Source of the DNA: Symbiodinium natans
Taxonomy: Eukaryota > Sar > Dinophyceae > Suessiales > Symbiodiniaceae
Length of the DNA: 64,000 nucleotides
Direction of reading: 5' to 3'
NCBI GenBank assembly: GCA_905221605.1
Contig: CAJNDS010001158.1
Span: 447,001-511,000, forward strand
Under the pieces are notes generated by a model. The model had not been told where the DNA came from and searched no databases. It saw nothing but the letters and a program-made list of their open reading frames with translations. This document shows positions 1 to 11,787 of the stretch, one piece after another (position 1 is the first letter of the stretch; each line of letters opens with the position of its first letter). A program made the position numbers and the translations under genes.

Positions 1-314
1 TGCACTCAAAGCTTGCTTGCCCCGCTTCAAGTGCACAGGACCGTAAGCTCCGCACACTGCCAGCTGACGGACAAGGTTGAATCCCGAACCCCTCCTTGAA
101 CCCTAAACCCTCAACCCCAAGAATATGCCTAAACCCTCAACCCTAAACCCTAAATACAGGGAAATCCCTAAACCCTAAACCCGAAAAACAGGAATATCCC
201 TAAACCCTAAACCATAAATTTACAGGAATATCCCTAAACCCTAAACCCTACACCCTAAATTTACAGGAATATCCCTAAACCCTAAACCCTAAACCACTCC
301 CCCAACTCGCGCAG

Positions 315-534
315 ACCGACTCCAGCTCCGATCGCCTTCCCGAGCGCCCGCGCCGCATTGGCGCCAACGAGGCTTTGTAGGGTTTAGGGTTTAGGGTTTA
401 GGGTTTAGGGTTTAGGGTTTAGGGTTTAGGAAGGTTCCCTAGGTACCTACCCTTCTTGAACGCCCCCTCCCTTAAGAACCCGATAGAGGCTGCCGCAAAG
501 GCGTTCTTCAAGGCGAAGAGTTGCGGCAACCAAG
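315..534 (+). CDS. two possible exons of an unknown gene
   Basis: About 315-371 reads TDSSSDRLPERPRRIGANE and ends AG|GC. The opposite strand is also open here, so direction is uncertain. 443-534, after CCTAG|G, reads YLPFLNAPSLKNPIEAAAKA and then FFKAKSCGNQ, ending AAG|GC. A TTTAGGG array separates them. No homology recognised. Confidence 0.4.
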
Positions 535-603
535 GCTGGGGGGTTAGGGTTTGTAGGGTTTAGGGTTTAGGTTTTAGGGTTTAGGGTTTAGGGTTTAGGG
601 TTT
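376..603. repeat. two TTTAGGG arrays
   Basis: About eight TTTAGGG units at 376-428 and about six at 553-603, separated by a possible exon. Upstream, 96-300 holds degenerate CCCTAAA with a recurring ACAGGAATATCCCTAAACC unit. Similar shorter arrays occur throughout the window, in both orientations. Confidence 0.95.
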
Positions 604-718
604 GAGGAGACCTGCTGCAAGCCTGGATGCAAAAGGAGACCTGCTGCAAAAAGGGGTCTAGGAATCGTAGGGGTTTTGGATTTAGGTTTTAGGAGCTTGG
701 CTGAACAACAGGGTTTAG

Positions 719-941
719 GCGAAGCCTTGTCCGTGCGTCACACGTCCGGAGCTACAGCCGCAGCATTTGCCATGAACGATCACCTTGCGGACACATGAAC
801 CCTGAAAGGGTTTAGGGTTGAGGGTTGAGGGTTTAGGGTTTAGGGATATACCTGAATAGGAATTATAGTAGTATACCATTTTAGGGCTCATTTTGTCCCC
901 AAGGCAGGAATAAATCTGGACCAGAACCCGCTATCGCGTAG
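719..941 (+). CDS. two exons of an unknown gene separated by a family-A introner
   Basis: Exon 719-789 follows TTTAG|GC of a telomere-like repeat and reads EALSVRHTSGATAAAFAM then NDHLA. It stops at GCG|GAC (GA donor). Exon 904-941 begins after AAG|GC, continues in phase 0 with AGINLDQNPLSR and ends AG|GT. The 114 nt between them (790-903) are a complete family-A element. Coding is supported by the clean phase match and ordinary composition. No family recognised. Confidence 0.55.
790..903. mobile_element. family-A introner (TIR CCTTGNGGAC), coding-interrupting copy
   Basis: Ends are inverted copies of CCTTGNGGACNAAATGAACC. The core carries GGTATATTCCTTAATAGG-like sequence. Here it interrupts an open frame in phase 0 with a GA donor and an AAG|G acceptor. 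Its inner end has expanded into several TTTAGGG/TTGAGGG units. The core is in reverse orientation relative to the 38923 copy. Confidence 0.8.
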
Positions 942-1324
942 GTTCGCACAGCCCTTCATTGCGAGTGCCCTCCACATGTGTCTTTCACACTTCGCACAAA
1001 TCCTGCTGGTTGAGAGTCCAAACACAATGTCTTGGGGCAAAAGTGGCTTGCATAGGCTTGCAGTTGATGAGGCCTATGACGCAGCTCCGAAATACTGTGT
1101 GCTTGACCCACGGGGTCTCGCATTGGCAAAAGAGGCATCTCCACACACGCACACACACACACACACCCTGACAAATGCGTGTAGAATTTGCCGCATGCTG
1201 TCACTTCTGTCTCGGACGGCTGGAAGTTCGAAGTCCTTCCAAGGAAGCCGAGTTGATGTCGCTTCTTGGGCCTGTAGGTATGGGGTTTGTCACCTCGGAG
1301 GGGCACAATAGCAGTCCCGGCATG

Positions 1325-1437
1325 CCTTGGGGACGACATGAACCCTAAAATTGGTGGCTTATGTTCCCTATACTACTACAATTCTCCCATGAAGTTATGT
1401 AGACCCTAAACCCCGGGTTCATGTGGGCTCATGTCCA
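1325..1437. mobile_element. family-A inverted-repeat element
   Basis: Begins CCTTGGGGACGACATGAACC. The middle carries CCCTATACTACTACAATTC as in the 38923 copy. The far end (GGGTTCATGTGGGCTCATG) is degenerate. No convincing exon on either side. Confidence 0.65.
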
Positions 1438-2054
1438 GTAAGTTTGCTTTGCAAACGTTTTACCTCCAAAACGCAGAACCACGGTAGGCCCTTGGGACAT
1501 TTTATATGTTCCCTTGTTTGGGGTTTAAGAGGATAATATTCAGGAACATTTACATTTTTCAGAGGGTTTGTTAAGGGCCATCCCCCACAATCACCCGAAG
1601 ACTTGCAAGGCGCAGGCGTCGGCGCCACTTTTGCCCCTGGCTTGGGCAAGACATCTTCCGCCTCAGGCGCCGGGCATCGCTTGTAGATTTGAGTTGCCTA
1701 AACCCTAATCCCTAAACCCTAAACCCTGAATAAACCCTAAACCCTAAAAGGACCTAGGGGACCTATTGGACCCTAAAAAGGGTTTATGGCTCATATACCC
1801 TAATTAATCTGAGTTATAGTTGACTGGGGCATATGACCCCAAATTTTGGGGAGGATCAGGCATGAAAGATAACACGCAGTCTACGATGTGGCCCAGTATG
1901 CCAGTGACATTTGTGTCCCCTAAACCCTAAACCCTAAACCCTAAACCCTAAACCCTAAACCTGCTCTTCAGAACAGTGACGCGATGGCATCGCGTTCCCC
2001 TTGAAGACTTCCGTTTCGTGGAATTTCCAGCACCGACACCGCTGCTGCTGGTAA

Positions 2055-2112
2055 CCTTGGGGACCGCATGAACCCCAAAACAGTTTATGGTCCATATACC
2101 TTGAAGCCTTCT
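2055..2112. mobile_element. family-A element, one end only
   Basis: CCTTGGGGACCGCATGAACC plus a GGTCCATATACC core, without a recognisable second inverted repeat. Probably a truncated or decayed copy. Confidence 0.5.
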
Positions 2113-2989
2113 AACAAAAGCGCTATTGCAGCATGTTCCTGTAGCGAAACATTCGAGTCTATAGCCGGCAGCTTCAAGACAGGTTCAGAGAGCGGCGCCC
2201 GGCCGCGTAGGCGGCGGCTCCCGCGGGGCTTTGCGGACGACGGCGAGTCTCCGCCGCCCCCACCCGATCAGGTGCGCACAGGGAGCGGGCTTGGGAGGCT
2301 CCGGCTTGTTGGGCCACAGTTTACTGTTGGTTAAGTAGGGAATGAGGGAATGAGGTACCCTATGTAATCTAAACCCTAAACCCTAAACCCTGAAGGGTTG
2401 TTTAAACAAAAACCTGAACCCTAATAAAATCCCTTAAAGGGTATATTGTAGGGGGATGTACTAGCAGGGTAATTACCTCATTCCCTCATTCCCTACCAAG
2501 CAACAGTAAGCACAGCTTCCACAGCTTCACACAAGTTCTCAGGCTGCGGAGTCTTCCTTTCACGCAAATGGGGTCTTTGGTTTAGGGTTTAGGGTTTAGG
2601 GTTTAGGGTTTAGGGTTTAGGGTTTAGGGCGGCCTCATGGCGACCAGGGTAGGAGGCTGTACCTTAAGCAGGATTGATAGGAACATGGGGTCGATGTATT
2701 GGGCTGCATGAAACTAAGCTTCGGAACATTGTGCGGACGCTTTCTTTCAGCTGGCTAGGCTCAGTGTGCGGAACTTGCAGCGAACCGACATTGTGAGTTT
2801 GGGCGCTGATGTTCACAAGGGGGGAGAAGTTTCCGGTACCCTGAGTCGTTGAGTTGAAGGGCCTTATCGATTCCGAAAGCAGGCATGGGCATGCGATGCC
2901 AAAGAAGGCGTGATTGCTTCAGCTCGTAAAGCATCTCTGCGGGCCAGAACAACAAACGACAACCCTTCCGGCCGCTGCCCCCCAAGCTT

Positions 2990-3118
2990 GGGCCCCAAAC
3001 CCCCATGGGGGTTTCCGAAAATAAGGGTACCCTTTTTGGGGGGCCCCTTTGAGGAGATTCTATTCTATTTGGGGTATAAAAAGGGGTACCCCTATTTTTT
3101 GAAACACCCACATCCGTG
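2990..3118. mobile_element. TTTCCGAAAATAAGGGTACC element (family E)
   Basis: Starts GGGGTTTCCGAAAATAAGGG and ends with the inverse CCCTATTTTTTGAAAC, with an inner GGTACC. Related copies or fragments at about 7251-7432, 9471-9593, 13667-13741, 20108-20197, 29031-29130, 61645-61752 and 62302-62503. Confidence 0.6.
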
Positions 3119-3570
3119 AAGCAGAATCCTGATACATTGCTACCAGTTTGAGCCCGAAGCCATGTGACAAAACTGGAACCTTGCGACGAGGACGATCGTT
3201 TGGGGGTCTGGCCACCACCTCCCACAGTCGACATTTTTGCTGAGGCTCTGACAGATGCTGCTGGGCAGGATGGCTTTCTGGATCATCCTACGTAGTCCTT
3301 CGCGCTGTTGCACAGGTTTCGTGACTTTGTCGATGGCCAAAGGGGCCTCGTGTGCTTCTCGAGACTCTAAGTGCAGGATGGCGCCCCACAGCAAAGCTGA
3401 ATATCAGGGTCGAGGGGAATTCGAAGCCACTTCTTAGAAGCTTCAATCTGCTTCTCCATAACGCTTTTTTGACGTCGAAGCCCGAACCATGAATACCTTA
3501 AGCGCCTCACCCTCGGCAGTACCTTCCAAACCCCCTGAGCCACAAATCGCATACTCTTGGTTCAGCTAAG

Positions 3571-3650
3571 GCCTTGGTGCTGCGAGTAACAAGGGCCACG
3601 GAGGAGGAGACTCCTTGCATCATGTCGGCTTTGGCCTCCGGGTTCAAAAG
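3571..3650 (+). CDS. possible exon, unknown gene
   Basis: Opens after TAAG|GCC and reads ALVLRVTRATEEETPCIMSA then LASGF. It runs directly into a TTTAGGG array that can supply a GT donor. No family recognised. Confidence 0.42.
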
Positions 3651-4421
3651 TTTAGGGTTTAGGGTTTAGGGTTTAAGGTTTAGGGTTTAGGGTTTCAAAA
3701 CTGGCTGGGTCCAGCGTGCAGGCTTCGACTTTCAGGGGGGTCGCCCATTCATCGTGGGCTTGTGAAGCTGGGGAACAAGAACTTCTTTGCTGAATGAGTA
3801 CACTTTATACTTGTTGGGATACTATAATCCCTGTAGAACTGAAAGTGTACATGTTTTTTTTTTTTTTTTGGGGGGGGGGGGGGGGGAGGGACTTCTGAAC
3901 TCAGCAACTAAGAGAACGAGAATCGATTCCGAGGAGGCGCTGTCTTGTGCCCTGGAGGCACAGGGGGAGCTGATGGCCACTGCAGGTGGGAACTGGTCAG
4001 GGTTTGGGCTTTGGGCTTTGGGCTTTAGGGTTTAAGGTCAAGGTTTGGGGTTTGCTGTCACGAAGAAAAGGGTGGCAGGAATGTGGGGGCTAGAGGAGGC
4101 TAAACTGGCCGCTGTAGCCACATGACGTAAGGACTCGCGTGGGATCGTTAGAAAAAAGGATGCATGCTTCAAGCTGCACAAATGCGAATGATGCGCATGT
4201 TGTAGTTGTTTATTTCACGGAAGGGTAGGCTTGAAGTGAGTTATAGGATGAACGCTTGTGAGTTTAGAACGTCACCTCAGGGTTTACAGTGTTCAAGCCT
4301 TGAAAGGCTCCTTGAGTGTCAGAGATCTGCGTTTAATGTTTAGAAATGTTTGAACCCTAAACCCTAAACCCTAAACCCTAAACCCCCCTGAACCCTAAAC
4401 GGAAGGTTCCTGAGCTTACAG

Positions 4422-4574
4422 GACAGGACTCGGATTCTGACGACGACGATGATGACGATGAAAGCGAGGCTGAGGCGGGCTCAGGGACCCTGAGCCCTAA
4501 ACCCTAAACCCTAAACCCTAAACCAGGCAGTCTCGCAATTCATCCAGCGTACTCGAAGTCTGAAGTTGGCGCAG
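4422..4574 (+). CDS. possible acidic exon and next exon, unknown gene
   Basis: 4422 to about 4473, after TTACAG|G, encodes an acidic run (DSDSDDDDDDDESEAE) with AG|GC donors. About 4527-4574, after CCAG|GC, reads AVSQFIQRTRSLKLAQ. A short CCCTAAA array separates them. The acidic tract suggests a nuclear or chaperone-type linker but says nothing specific. Confidence 0.38.
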
Positions 4575-5799
4575 GGAGCCTGTTTAATGAGTTGAGTCGT
4601 TGGGATCTCGGTCAAGTTCCAAACCTTTGCACCTGGAAACCTCCTAAACCCTATCTCTAAACCCTAAACCCTAAACCCTAAAAACCCTAATGCCAGGATG
4701 GGCTGTGATACCCTTTTATCCCTTATAAGGCCATTTATAGGCCTTTTTATGGGGATTAATAAGGCCTAATAGTTTAGCCTGGTAACCCTGGGAGCCAAAC
4801 CAAGTCTCGTATGGATGCGTTTGATATCCCCCTTGGGAACTTTTGTTTGTGTATATACAACCCAAGAGGATATCAAACATATTATGTTTATTGAGGTTCT
4901 AAGGGGAGTATAGGCTTGTCCGAGTTGGTATGTGACTTTGCAAGCCCCAACGCCTCTCTAAACATCCCGAATTCCCAGCCTCAATGTTCAAAACCCTGTC
5001 GCGGTTTTCAGACTCTTAGACATTGAGGGCTGAAAAGGGACCCGGCTGGGGGATTCGAAGCAACAGCTGTAGGCAACTTGCGAGGGAATAGAGCTATGCA
5101 AGCTATACACAATGGGCTCAGGAGACACTTCCAAAACGCTGTGCCGAATGCTCAGTCCCAATTCTTCTGCGTGCGAGGAGCTCAGCACAGCTGCCTACAA
5201 CCGGCGGGCCTACAGGGCCGACGTGCCTCGCTTGGAGTTTATGATCTTGGAAGGGCAGGGCCTCGGACACCTACGGTTCTCAACATTGCACGCTCCAGAA
5301 CCTTGGCCTTGCGTTCCATGCGTTGGGCGCAGTTGCTTGGCCAAAGATGCAAGTTTTGTGCGCAGAAGACTGTGCAGCTCAAAGCGGGCCAGGGAGTCAA
5401 TGCAGCCCCCCCAATGGCAACGAAATCAGAGGAAGTCTTTTTGTGGGATTACGAAAATAGGGGACCTCTAAAATAGACCCCCAAATAGTAGGACCTCAGT
5501 AAGGTACCCCGAATATCGTAACATGCGCAGCCTTGAGAGCAATCCAAAAGGCCCTCGCAAGCCATGCAACATGCAGCCTTCAAGTCTTGAATCCTGCAAC
5601 TTGCTCTTCCCTCCGGGGTCCTCACACAAGTCTTTATTCAGGTCTCAGGCCTCAGTCTTCAGGCTAGGGTTTAGTGTTTAGGGGTTACTTGTAGGGCTTA
5701 GGGCTTAGGGCGTAGGACTTAGGGCTTAGGGCTTAGGGCTTCGGGCCATGAATCTAAAGCTTCCTCGGAGTGCTTTTAAAGCGATGGTAACATGCTGAG

Positions 5800-5902
5800 G
5801 TGAAGCTCATGGGCCAAAGGGAGCCCTCCGATGGCGCCCAGGCCCTCAAAAGCTCGCCCAGCAAGGACATCCGTCTGGCTAAGATCCGTGCGGGAGAGGA
5901 GG
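5800..5902 (+). CDS. possible exon, unknown gene
   Basis: Opens after CTGAG|GTG and reads VKLMGQREPSDGAQALKSSP then SKDIRLAKIRAGEEG, right up to a TTTAGGG array whose G|GTTTAG can serve as the donor. Composition is strongly coding-like. No family recognised. Confidence 0.48.
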
Positions 5903-7250
5903 GTTTAGGGTTTAGGGTTTGGGGTTTGGGGTTTGGGGTTTGGGGAGGGAGCATGGAGATTGGCTAAGAAACTGTTTCACGTGGCTTCTTCTTGCCTAGA
6001 GCCTCAATCCCCAACCCATTCTCCCAACACCAGCTGGTCCCACGCGCATCCGTGGTGTGTCGAAAGCTCCTGGGCGTGGCTGCGTGGCTCTTGTGTAGCA
6101 GCCCAGCGAGAGATGCAGCTGCGTGAGAAGATCTAATTCTGCTGCAATGAGTCGGACTATTGCTGTCTTTCTGCCGCTGCTGCCATTGGTTTCTGCTCCA
6201 CCACCACTCACTGCGGTCACTGCCCCATGTTGCAGGGTCTAAAAACAGTATCGGCAATGAGCTGGAAGTTTACGCCCTTGAGCACCTAGTGATGGGGTTT
6301 GGCCTTTTGGAGTTAAACTATTGATGTTGTAAATCGCTGAGCTGCGAGCGGGTGAAGCTCCTAAGTTGAACAGCAATTGGACTCTGCTGCTGTGCAAGGC
6401 CCACAAAATCGCAACCCTTCCGTGAGAGCCCGTGATAGTGTTGCCGCAGATGTTAAAAAAGCCCTAACACCCCCCCCAAACCTTGCCCCTGACCCTTTAC
6501 ATGCTCTCGAGATGGAATGGGTTCCTTACAGTGGCGACCTGGCCCTGCAGAACAGCCCTGTAGGATCCAACGCTGCAAGACAGCTCCGGCGCGAAACCTC
6601 AGCCCCTGGGACACAGAGCAGTTGAGCATGGCGATACAGGATTGGCGTGAGGGCGGGCAGTGGCTTGTAACCACAAAAACGCCCTGCAATGAAACACCCA
6701 ATCAGGGCTGGTGAAGATACAAGCATGATCCATCAGGGAAGATACAGACTTCAGCCAAAGGCCGGAAGGTTAAGGAAGGCTCACCGGGCTTAGGGTTGCT
6801 TGGGAACTTGTCCCCATCGCTTATTTACAGGGTGTTTGGCCTTTGGCTGACAGCAGCTCAGCCTGACGGATGAACCTTGATCTGCCTGGTGTTCAGAGTC
6901 CAGATGCAAAAAAGGGTTAGTCTTAGTGATACCGGGGAATGATTTTGATTTTTTGGGCAGTAGAATTCCTAACAAGTATGATTTTTGCTAGGGTTCCAAG
7001 TTCAGTTATAAGTGGTTGGGAACTGCACTGCATGGTACAGGCCACCCCAGAGTCAATTTAGGGCAATACCGTATCACGGACACACATTCAGATTTGCTTG
7101 CTCCTCGCAACATCTGTAGCAGGCTCTGCAGTGGAGTTCCTCAACCGAATGTCTACCAATGACTTCAGGCTACAATGGGGTTTGTGCCGGTATGGCTCGC
7201 GATCTCCCAGAATGTACTCAGGAAGGTTTGTGAGAGGCGGGTTCAGTGAT
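5900..7250. other. no supported gene
   Basis: Apart from a short TTTAGGG/TTTGGGG array at 5902-5946, I see only short ORFs without clear splice context. Several overlap each other on both strands. Confidence 0.5.
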
Positions 7251-7475
7251 GTGGGTGTTTCCAGAAATTAGGGGGTACCTTTTTGGGGGTCCTGTTTATC
7301 ATGGGATCTTACTATTTGGGAGTCAAAATGGCGGGCTGTCAAAATCATGATCCCTTTTGGGGTACCCTAAGAATTAGGTGCCGTGTTTTTACTAGGGATC
7401 CAAAAAGGGACCCACTTTTTTGACAGCCACCCATATGAGGGTCCCCGTAAGCCCCCATATACTCCCCTTGCCCAG

Positions 7476-7696
7476 CTTCACAAGATCGCCAAAAGCTCAC
7501 TTGGAGGTTCATGGTACTTATTAACCAATTATAACTCTACTTATAGCCCGCTCGAAGCCCCTTATGTGCCCTACTATGGTCATAAGTACAGTACAGTTAT
7601 CATTGGTTAATAAGTACCATGAGCCTCCAAGTAACTCAGGTTCCACCACTACCGCCGCTTGATGCGGGGCCTTTGCCACTGTTACGTGCGGCTCAG
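7476..7696 (+). CDS. two exons of an unknown gene separated by a long-TIR introner
   Basis: Exon 7476-7506 (LHKIAKSSLG) joins exon 7632-7696 (VTQVPPLPPLDAGPLPLLRA then AQ) with matching phase 1 when the 125 nt at 7507-7631 are removed (GT donor, AAG acceptor). The second exon ends CAG|GC. The intron is the long-inverted-repeat element annotated at 7499-7632. No family recognised. Confidence 0.55.
7499..7632. mobile_element. introner with 38-bp-class terminal inverted repeats (family H)
   Basis: ACTTGGAGGTTCATGGTACT continuing to TTATTAACCAATTATAACT is mirrored at the other end. Only one copy seen here. Its removal (7507-7631) joins two open frames in phase. Confidence 0.8.
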
Positions 7697-8194
7697 GCAG
7701 GATTTGTGTTTTGCATCTTTGCTGGATTGTGGTTCAGAGTTTAGAGTTTATAGAGTTTAGGCTTTAGGGCTTAGGGTTTAGGGTGCAGCGTTGCTGCTCA
7801 CATGGCGCCACAGAGGCCTGGTGTTCAGGCTGGTTTCAATCCACTCTCCCAATCTTCTTGTTCAGGGCCTTGTGTTCAAGCTTGCTCCCAAGGGGGGCCC
7901 ATGAGGTCTTGCTGCAAATCTTCTGGTTTAGGGCGAATTTCGGTATCATTCGCAGCTGCTGGAGACTGCAGCTCCATAAGCCTGTTGGTCACGCACCTTT
8001 GCTTTCAGAAGAAGGGCTTTGGGGTTTAGGGTTTAGGGCTTAGGGTTTAGGGTTTAGGGGTTGAGATTCCAACGCAGAGTTGGGTTCTTGAACTTGTGGC
8101 GAGCGTCAGTGCAAACACTTTCCCATCACACGCCTCGGCCTCAGCTTGAAGCAACCTAAAGCCTCCACCTTCAAACATCTTTTGGGGCGGTCAG

Positions 8195-8447
8195 GCATCA
8201 GAACACCCCACCACCACCACAAATCGCAGCAGCACGTAGGCGCTGGGTCGATCTGGACCGTTTCATCGAGGAGGCGCTGCCCTACTTCCAGGAAGTTCGG
8301 TGTCTCGTCTTACACGTGAACCAGGATGGGCCATCATCCCCCATGACCCCGTCAAAAGGCCCTTTTTTTCGGGTTGATTCTGGGGTTCCAAGGCCGCATA
8401 GCCCATCCTGGAACAGGGCTTGAGTGTCGCAGGGTTTGGGGCGCGTG
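8195..8447 (+). CDS. two exons of an unknown gene separated by a CCAGGATGGGC introner
   Basis: Exon 8195-8324 reads IAAARRRWVDLDRFIEEALP, then YFQEVRCLVLHVNQ, and ends CAG|GATGGG (GA donor). Removing 8325-8416 restores phase 0 into GLSVAGFGARGG, which runs into a TTTAGGG array. The removed stretch is an inverted-repeat element whose ends carry the splice sites. Unknown function. Confidence 0.52.
8321..8411. mobile_element. CCAGGATGGGC inverted-repeat introner (family I)
   Basis: Inverted ends CCAGGATGGGC. The GA donor is inside the left end and the AACAG acceptor just beyond the right end. Interrupts an open frame. Confidence 0.7.
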
Positions 8448-8452
8448 GAGGG

Positions 8453-8516
8453 GTTTAGGGTTTAGGGTTTAGGGTATAGGGTTTAGGGTTTAGGGTTTAG
8501 GGTTTAGGGTTTAGGC
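8453..8516. repeat. TTTAGGG array
   Basis: About nine units with one TATAGGG variant. Follows a probable exon end directly. Confidence 0.95.
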
Positions 8517-10283
8517 ACCGAGGCCTGATCTTGCGGTTTCTAGTCTAAGGTGTGCCGTTGGCGAAACACCTCCAAAGGTGGTTGAAGCCTGGGTTGGTAT
8601 ACTCGTTGCTATTGCAAACTTTCAGGGGAAGCTCGGTGTGTGTGTGTGTGTGTGTGTCCGTGATGTTCCTCTGGTCTGTTGTTTCTTTTGGATAGGGATC
8701 AAAGGAGGACCAACAAAAATCAAAGTCATTGAAGGAAGATGTAGGAAGGAAGGATTTGAGGCTTGTAAATCGGAATTTACCGTATGTGCAGCTTGCTGAA
8801 TATGCTGCAGTTGGAGCTGATGAATCGGCAGAAATGCCGTAATTTACTGCATTTGCAGCCTGCGAAGAGGCACACAAATGCTGTAATTTTACGGAGCAGA
8901 AAGGCAATTTGTTGAACCTTTGACAGGCTCCAAGATGCTCCGAGCACCGCAAATGAACCCAACAGCCAGCAAGAGTTCCGTTTCGTTCCGTTCCTTCCGT
9001 TCCAAAGAGGTCCCGTTCCGGTGCCTCTCCCTCTTACCCGTTCCGTTCCCTTTTGGGCTCCGAGATCTCATTTCGCGCTCCTATTGGGCTTGTTGGGAAT
9101 CACAGAATTTCTGCGTATAGAACTGCGGTAGTTTACGGTGCTTGGAGAATATAGAAAAAGGTACGGATACTATTCGCAGTGTTTGGAGCCTTGCGAACCA
9201 AGTCTGTATAGGGCCAGGGCTCTTGGTTTTTTATTCTGTATCTGCTGTTCTTTGATCACTGGACTTTGATTTTGCTTGATGACCTGATTCATATTTGATG
9301 TTTCTGATCCCACAGACCCCAGATCAAGATCAAAGGAAAGAGCAGCAGACGCGAGCTCGTTTGAGCACGAAGACTGAGCTCCAAAACGGCTTTAGTGCTG
9401 GAAAGCTTCAAACTTAGCACTTCCCTTTGCACTTCCCTGCATCTTGTCCCAAAGACCTACACCATATGGGGGTTTCGAAAGTAGGGGTGTCCTTTCTTTT
9501 TTTTTTTTTTTTTGGGGGGGGGGGGGGGGGGTTCCTACAATAAGGGTTATACTATTTGGGGATGTTCAGGGCACCCCTAAATATTGTGGGAACCCGAACC
9601 CTAAACCCTAAACGCTAAGCCCTAAACCCTGAACCCTAAACCCTAAACCCAACAGGATAGGCAGGAGACCGGCAGCAACCGAAGCTGAGGAGCCTTCAGA
9701 AAAAGAAGATCCCGCAGTTCCGCACCAAAGACCGGGAGGAGCAAAGGTTGATAAAGGGGTTTAGGGTTTAGGGTTTAGGGCCTGACTGAAGAGTTGAGGG
9801 TGTGTGGCGTCTAAGGATTGTGGGGTGACCGAGATGGGAGTTCCGATCGTCTTAGAGGGAGACTTTTGGCTTTCAAGGCCCTTCTAGGACGTGAGCCTAG
9901 CAGTCCTCCAGACTATAGGGGTCGGAAGAATTAGTTTTTGGTATTCCCTCATGGTCCCTGCTGCCAGTGGTGCAGAGTTAATGAATGGTGATGCTTGGCG
10001 GGACTTAGGGCGGTCAGCCAGTTGAAGATCCGTGCGAAAAGGCAAAACTGCAAGATGGCGGAGTTGGCGGTTTAGGACGTTAAAGGGCATTTGGCTCAGA
10101 AAGTTTGATTGAGTACTGCTTCCTTCGGCCTGTGGCATGAAATCGTGGACTGATTCGCTCTGCCCAAGGGGATGTTCAACGCATGAAGAAGTTGACGATT
10201 CCAAATAGGGAGTTCATCACACTTTTGTAGAGCGTGATGAGTTGTAAACGACCCTAAACCCTAAACCCCAAACCCGTGGAAAG

Positions 10284-10360
10284 CCTGGGTCGGAGGAGCT
10301 TTGGATCACCCTTCAGATGCAGCGGGCCGCGGCGTGCATTCTGATTGGCATCCCGACAGG
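10284..10360 (+). CDS. possible exon, unknown gene
   Basis: Reads SEELWITLQMQRAAACILIG then IPTG, with GC donor ACAGG|GC. It is moderately hydrophobic. No family recognised. Confidence 0.38.
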
Positions 10361-11639
10361 GCTGGGGGAATTAAATCTTAGGGTTGAAGGGTTTAGGGTT
10401 TCGGGTTTAGGGTTCAGGGTTCAGGGTTTGGTGCAGGAAGGCTCTATAGGATTTAAGTCTAGACACGCTTAGCTTACGAGGCTTGCCAGATGGATGCATC
10501 CTGAGTGATTATAGGCTCTGTGTGTTTTTTGCCCCTTAGTAGGATTCAACCTCGTTTGCATGTCGCGCCTAGACTCTTGGCGGACCGACTGCTGAAAACA
10601 TCCCTGGCGAACCTCCACGCACTGGCTGAGGCAGAGATCACTACGAGAAAGCCGACAAGCCGGGCCGCCCAGACCCACGTCCAAGAGAGAAACAGAGGAG
10701 CAGGGGAAGAGGGGAAAGGGGAACCCTGGACCCTTGCTGAATGAAAGGAAGAATGAAAGAAAGGAAGAACGAAAGGACGAAGAGAGAAAGAGAGAAAGTC
10801 CCCTTCCTCCTAAACGCAATCCAGTGCCTCTTCCTTCACCAACGGGGGAAAGGCATCTGAGCCATGGCCAGCAGTACCTGACCTCGACGTTCGAGCCTTT
10901 GGGCAGCCTTTTTGAAAATGGCAACGCAAGAGCCTCGGCCCCCAGGCACCAGCCGGAAACCTCAGAGACCTCTCAAACCTCAAGACCTCAAGACCCTGAA
11001 CGGGAGGGCGAACTCGATCATACAGTACGTCCAGACTAGTTCCAGACTGGGTCAGGGAGAGCGTGACCTGGGCATCCCCGTTGCAGGCTTACTGCACACC
11101 AAGTGCAGCTTCACAGGTGCAATTATGTTCTTCAGGGCCGACTCGGCAGTTCTTTACATCTTCCCGCAGAAGGATTCGACAGAAGCTCGCCACCCTCGCC
11201 AATACAGCGATGCTTCGTTCAGACTGCGAGCCGTGGGCATGCCTGGCATGCGGGCGGGCTGGGGTTTTGGCTCCAGCCTTGCGCGCGGAAGGCAGTCGTG
11301 CCCTTCATGCCCGGCAGAAGAAGAAGCAGAAGAAGAAGAAGAAGAAGAATAAAAGGAGAAGAGAGAGAGAGAGAGAGACAGCTTTCTTGGAGGTGATCGA
11401 GGCTTAGGACGGTCTGGGTTTTTGTGGCCAGCTCCGCATCGGGTTATGCGCCGCAGTGTGTTGAACTGGTATGTTGCCTCAAGAGGTGTCATGCTTGAGG
11501 GTTGCCCGTCGCAGCATCTTGTGTTCGTTCCTTCCCAGCCTGTGAATCCACACGTCAACCTTGTCGAATTCGTGTTGAAGCTCCTAAGCCCTGCACCCTC
11601 CAAGGACCATGTAGTTTCTTGCGATCTGAGTGACCTAAC

Positions 11640-11787
11640 TGGGCAAGATGGCAAGACATGGCAAGACAAGCTTGAGATGGGACAGCTGCCCCAGGTTCCT
11701 CACGAACGTACGGCGGGTGCAGCCGAAAGACCGCGTGCTGCAACGCACCATTGACAGCCGCTCGCTTCCAGTGATCTGTACCTTCGG
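11640..11787 (+). CDS. possible exon ending at a family-A introner
   Basis: An open frame reads RWDSCPRFLTNVRRVQPKDR then VLQRTIDSRSLPVICTFG up to the element's GA donor. Joining at the element's AAG (11891-11893) meets TAA at once, so it is either a terminal exon or a different frame is used. Confidence 0.35.

Noticed and set aside
96-603. True chromosome end
   Set aside because: Arrays are short, in both orientations, and interrupted by probable exons. The same arrays recur throughout the window.
5078-5476. Two overlapping plus-strand ORFs of 119 and 132 codons
   Set aside because: Two frames are open over the same bases with no motif or splice context to choose between them.
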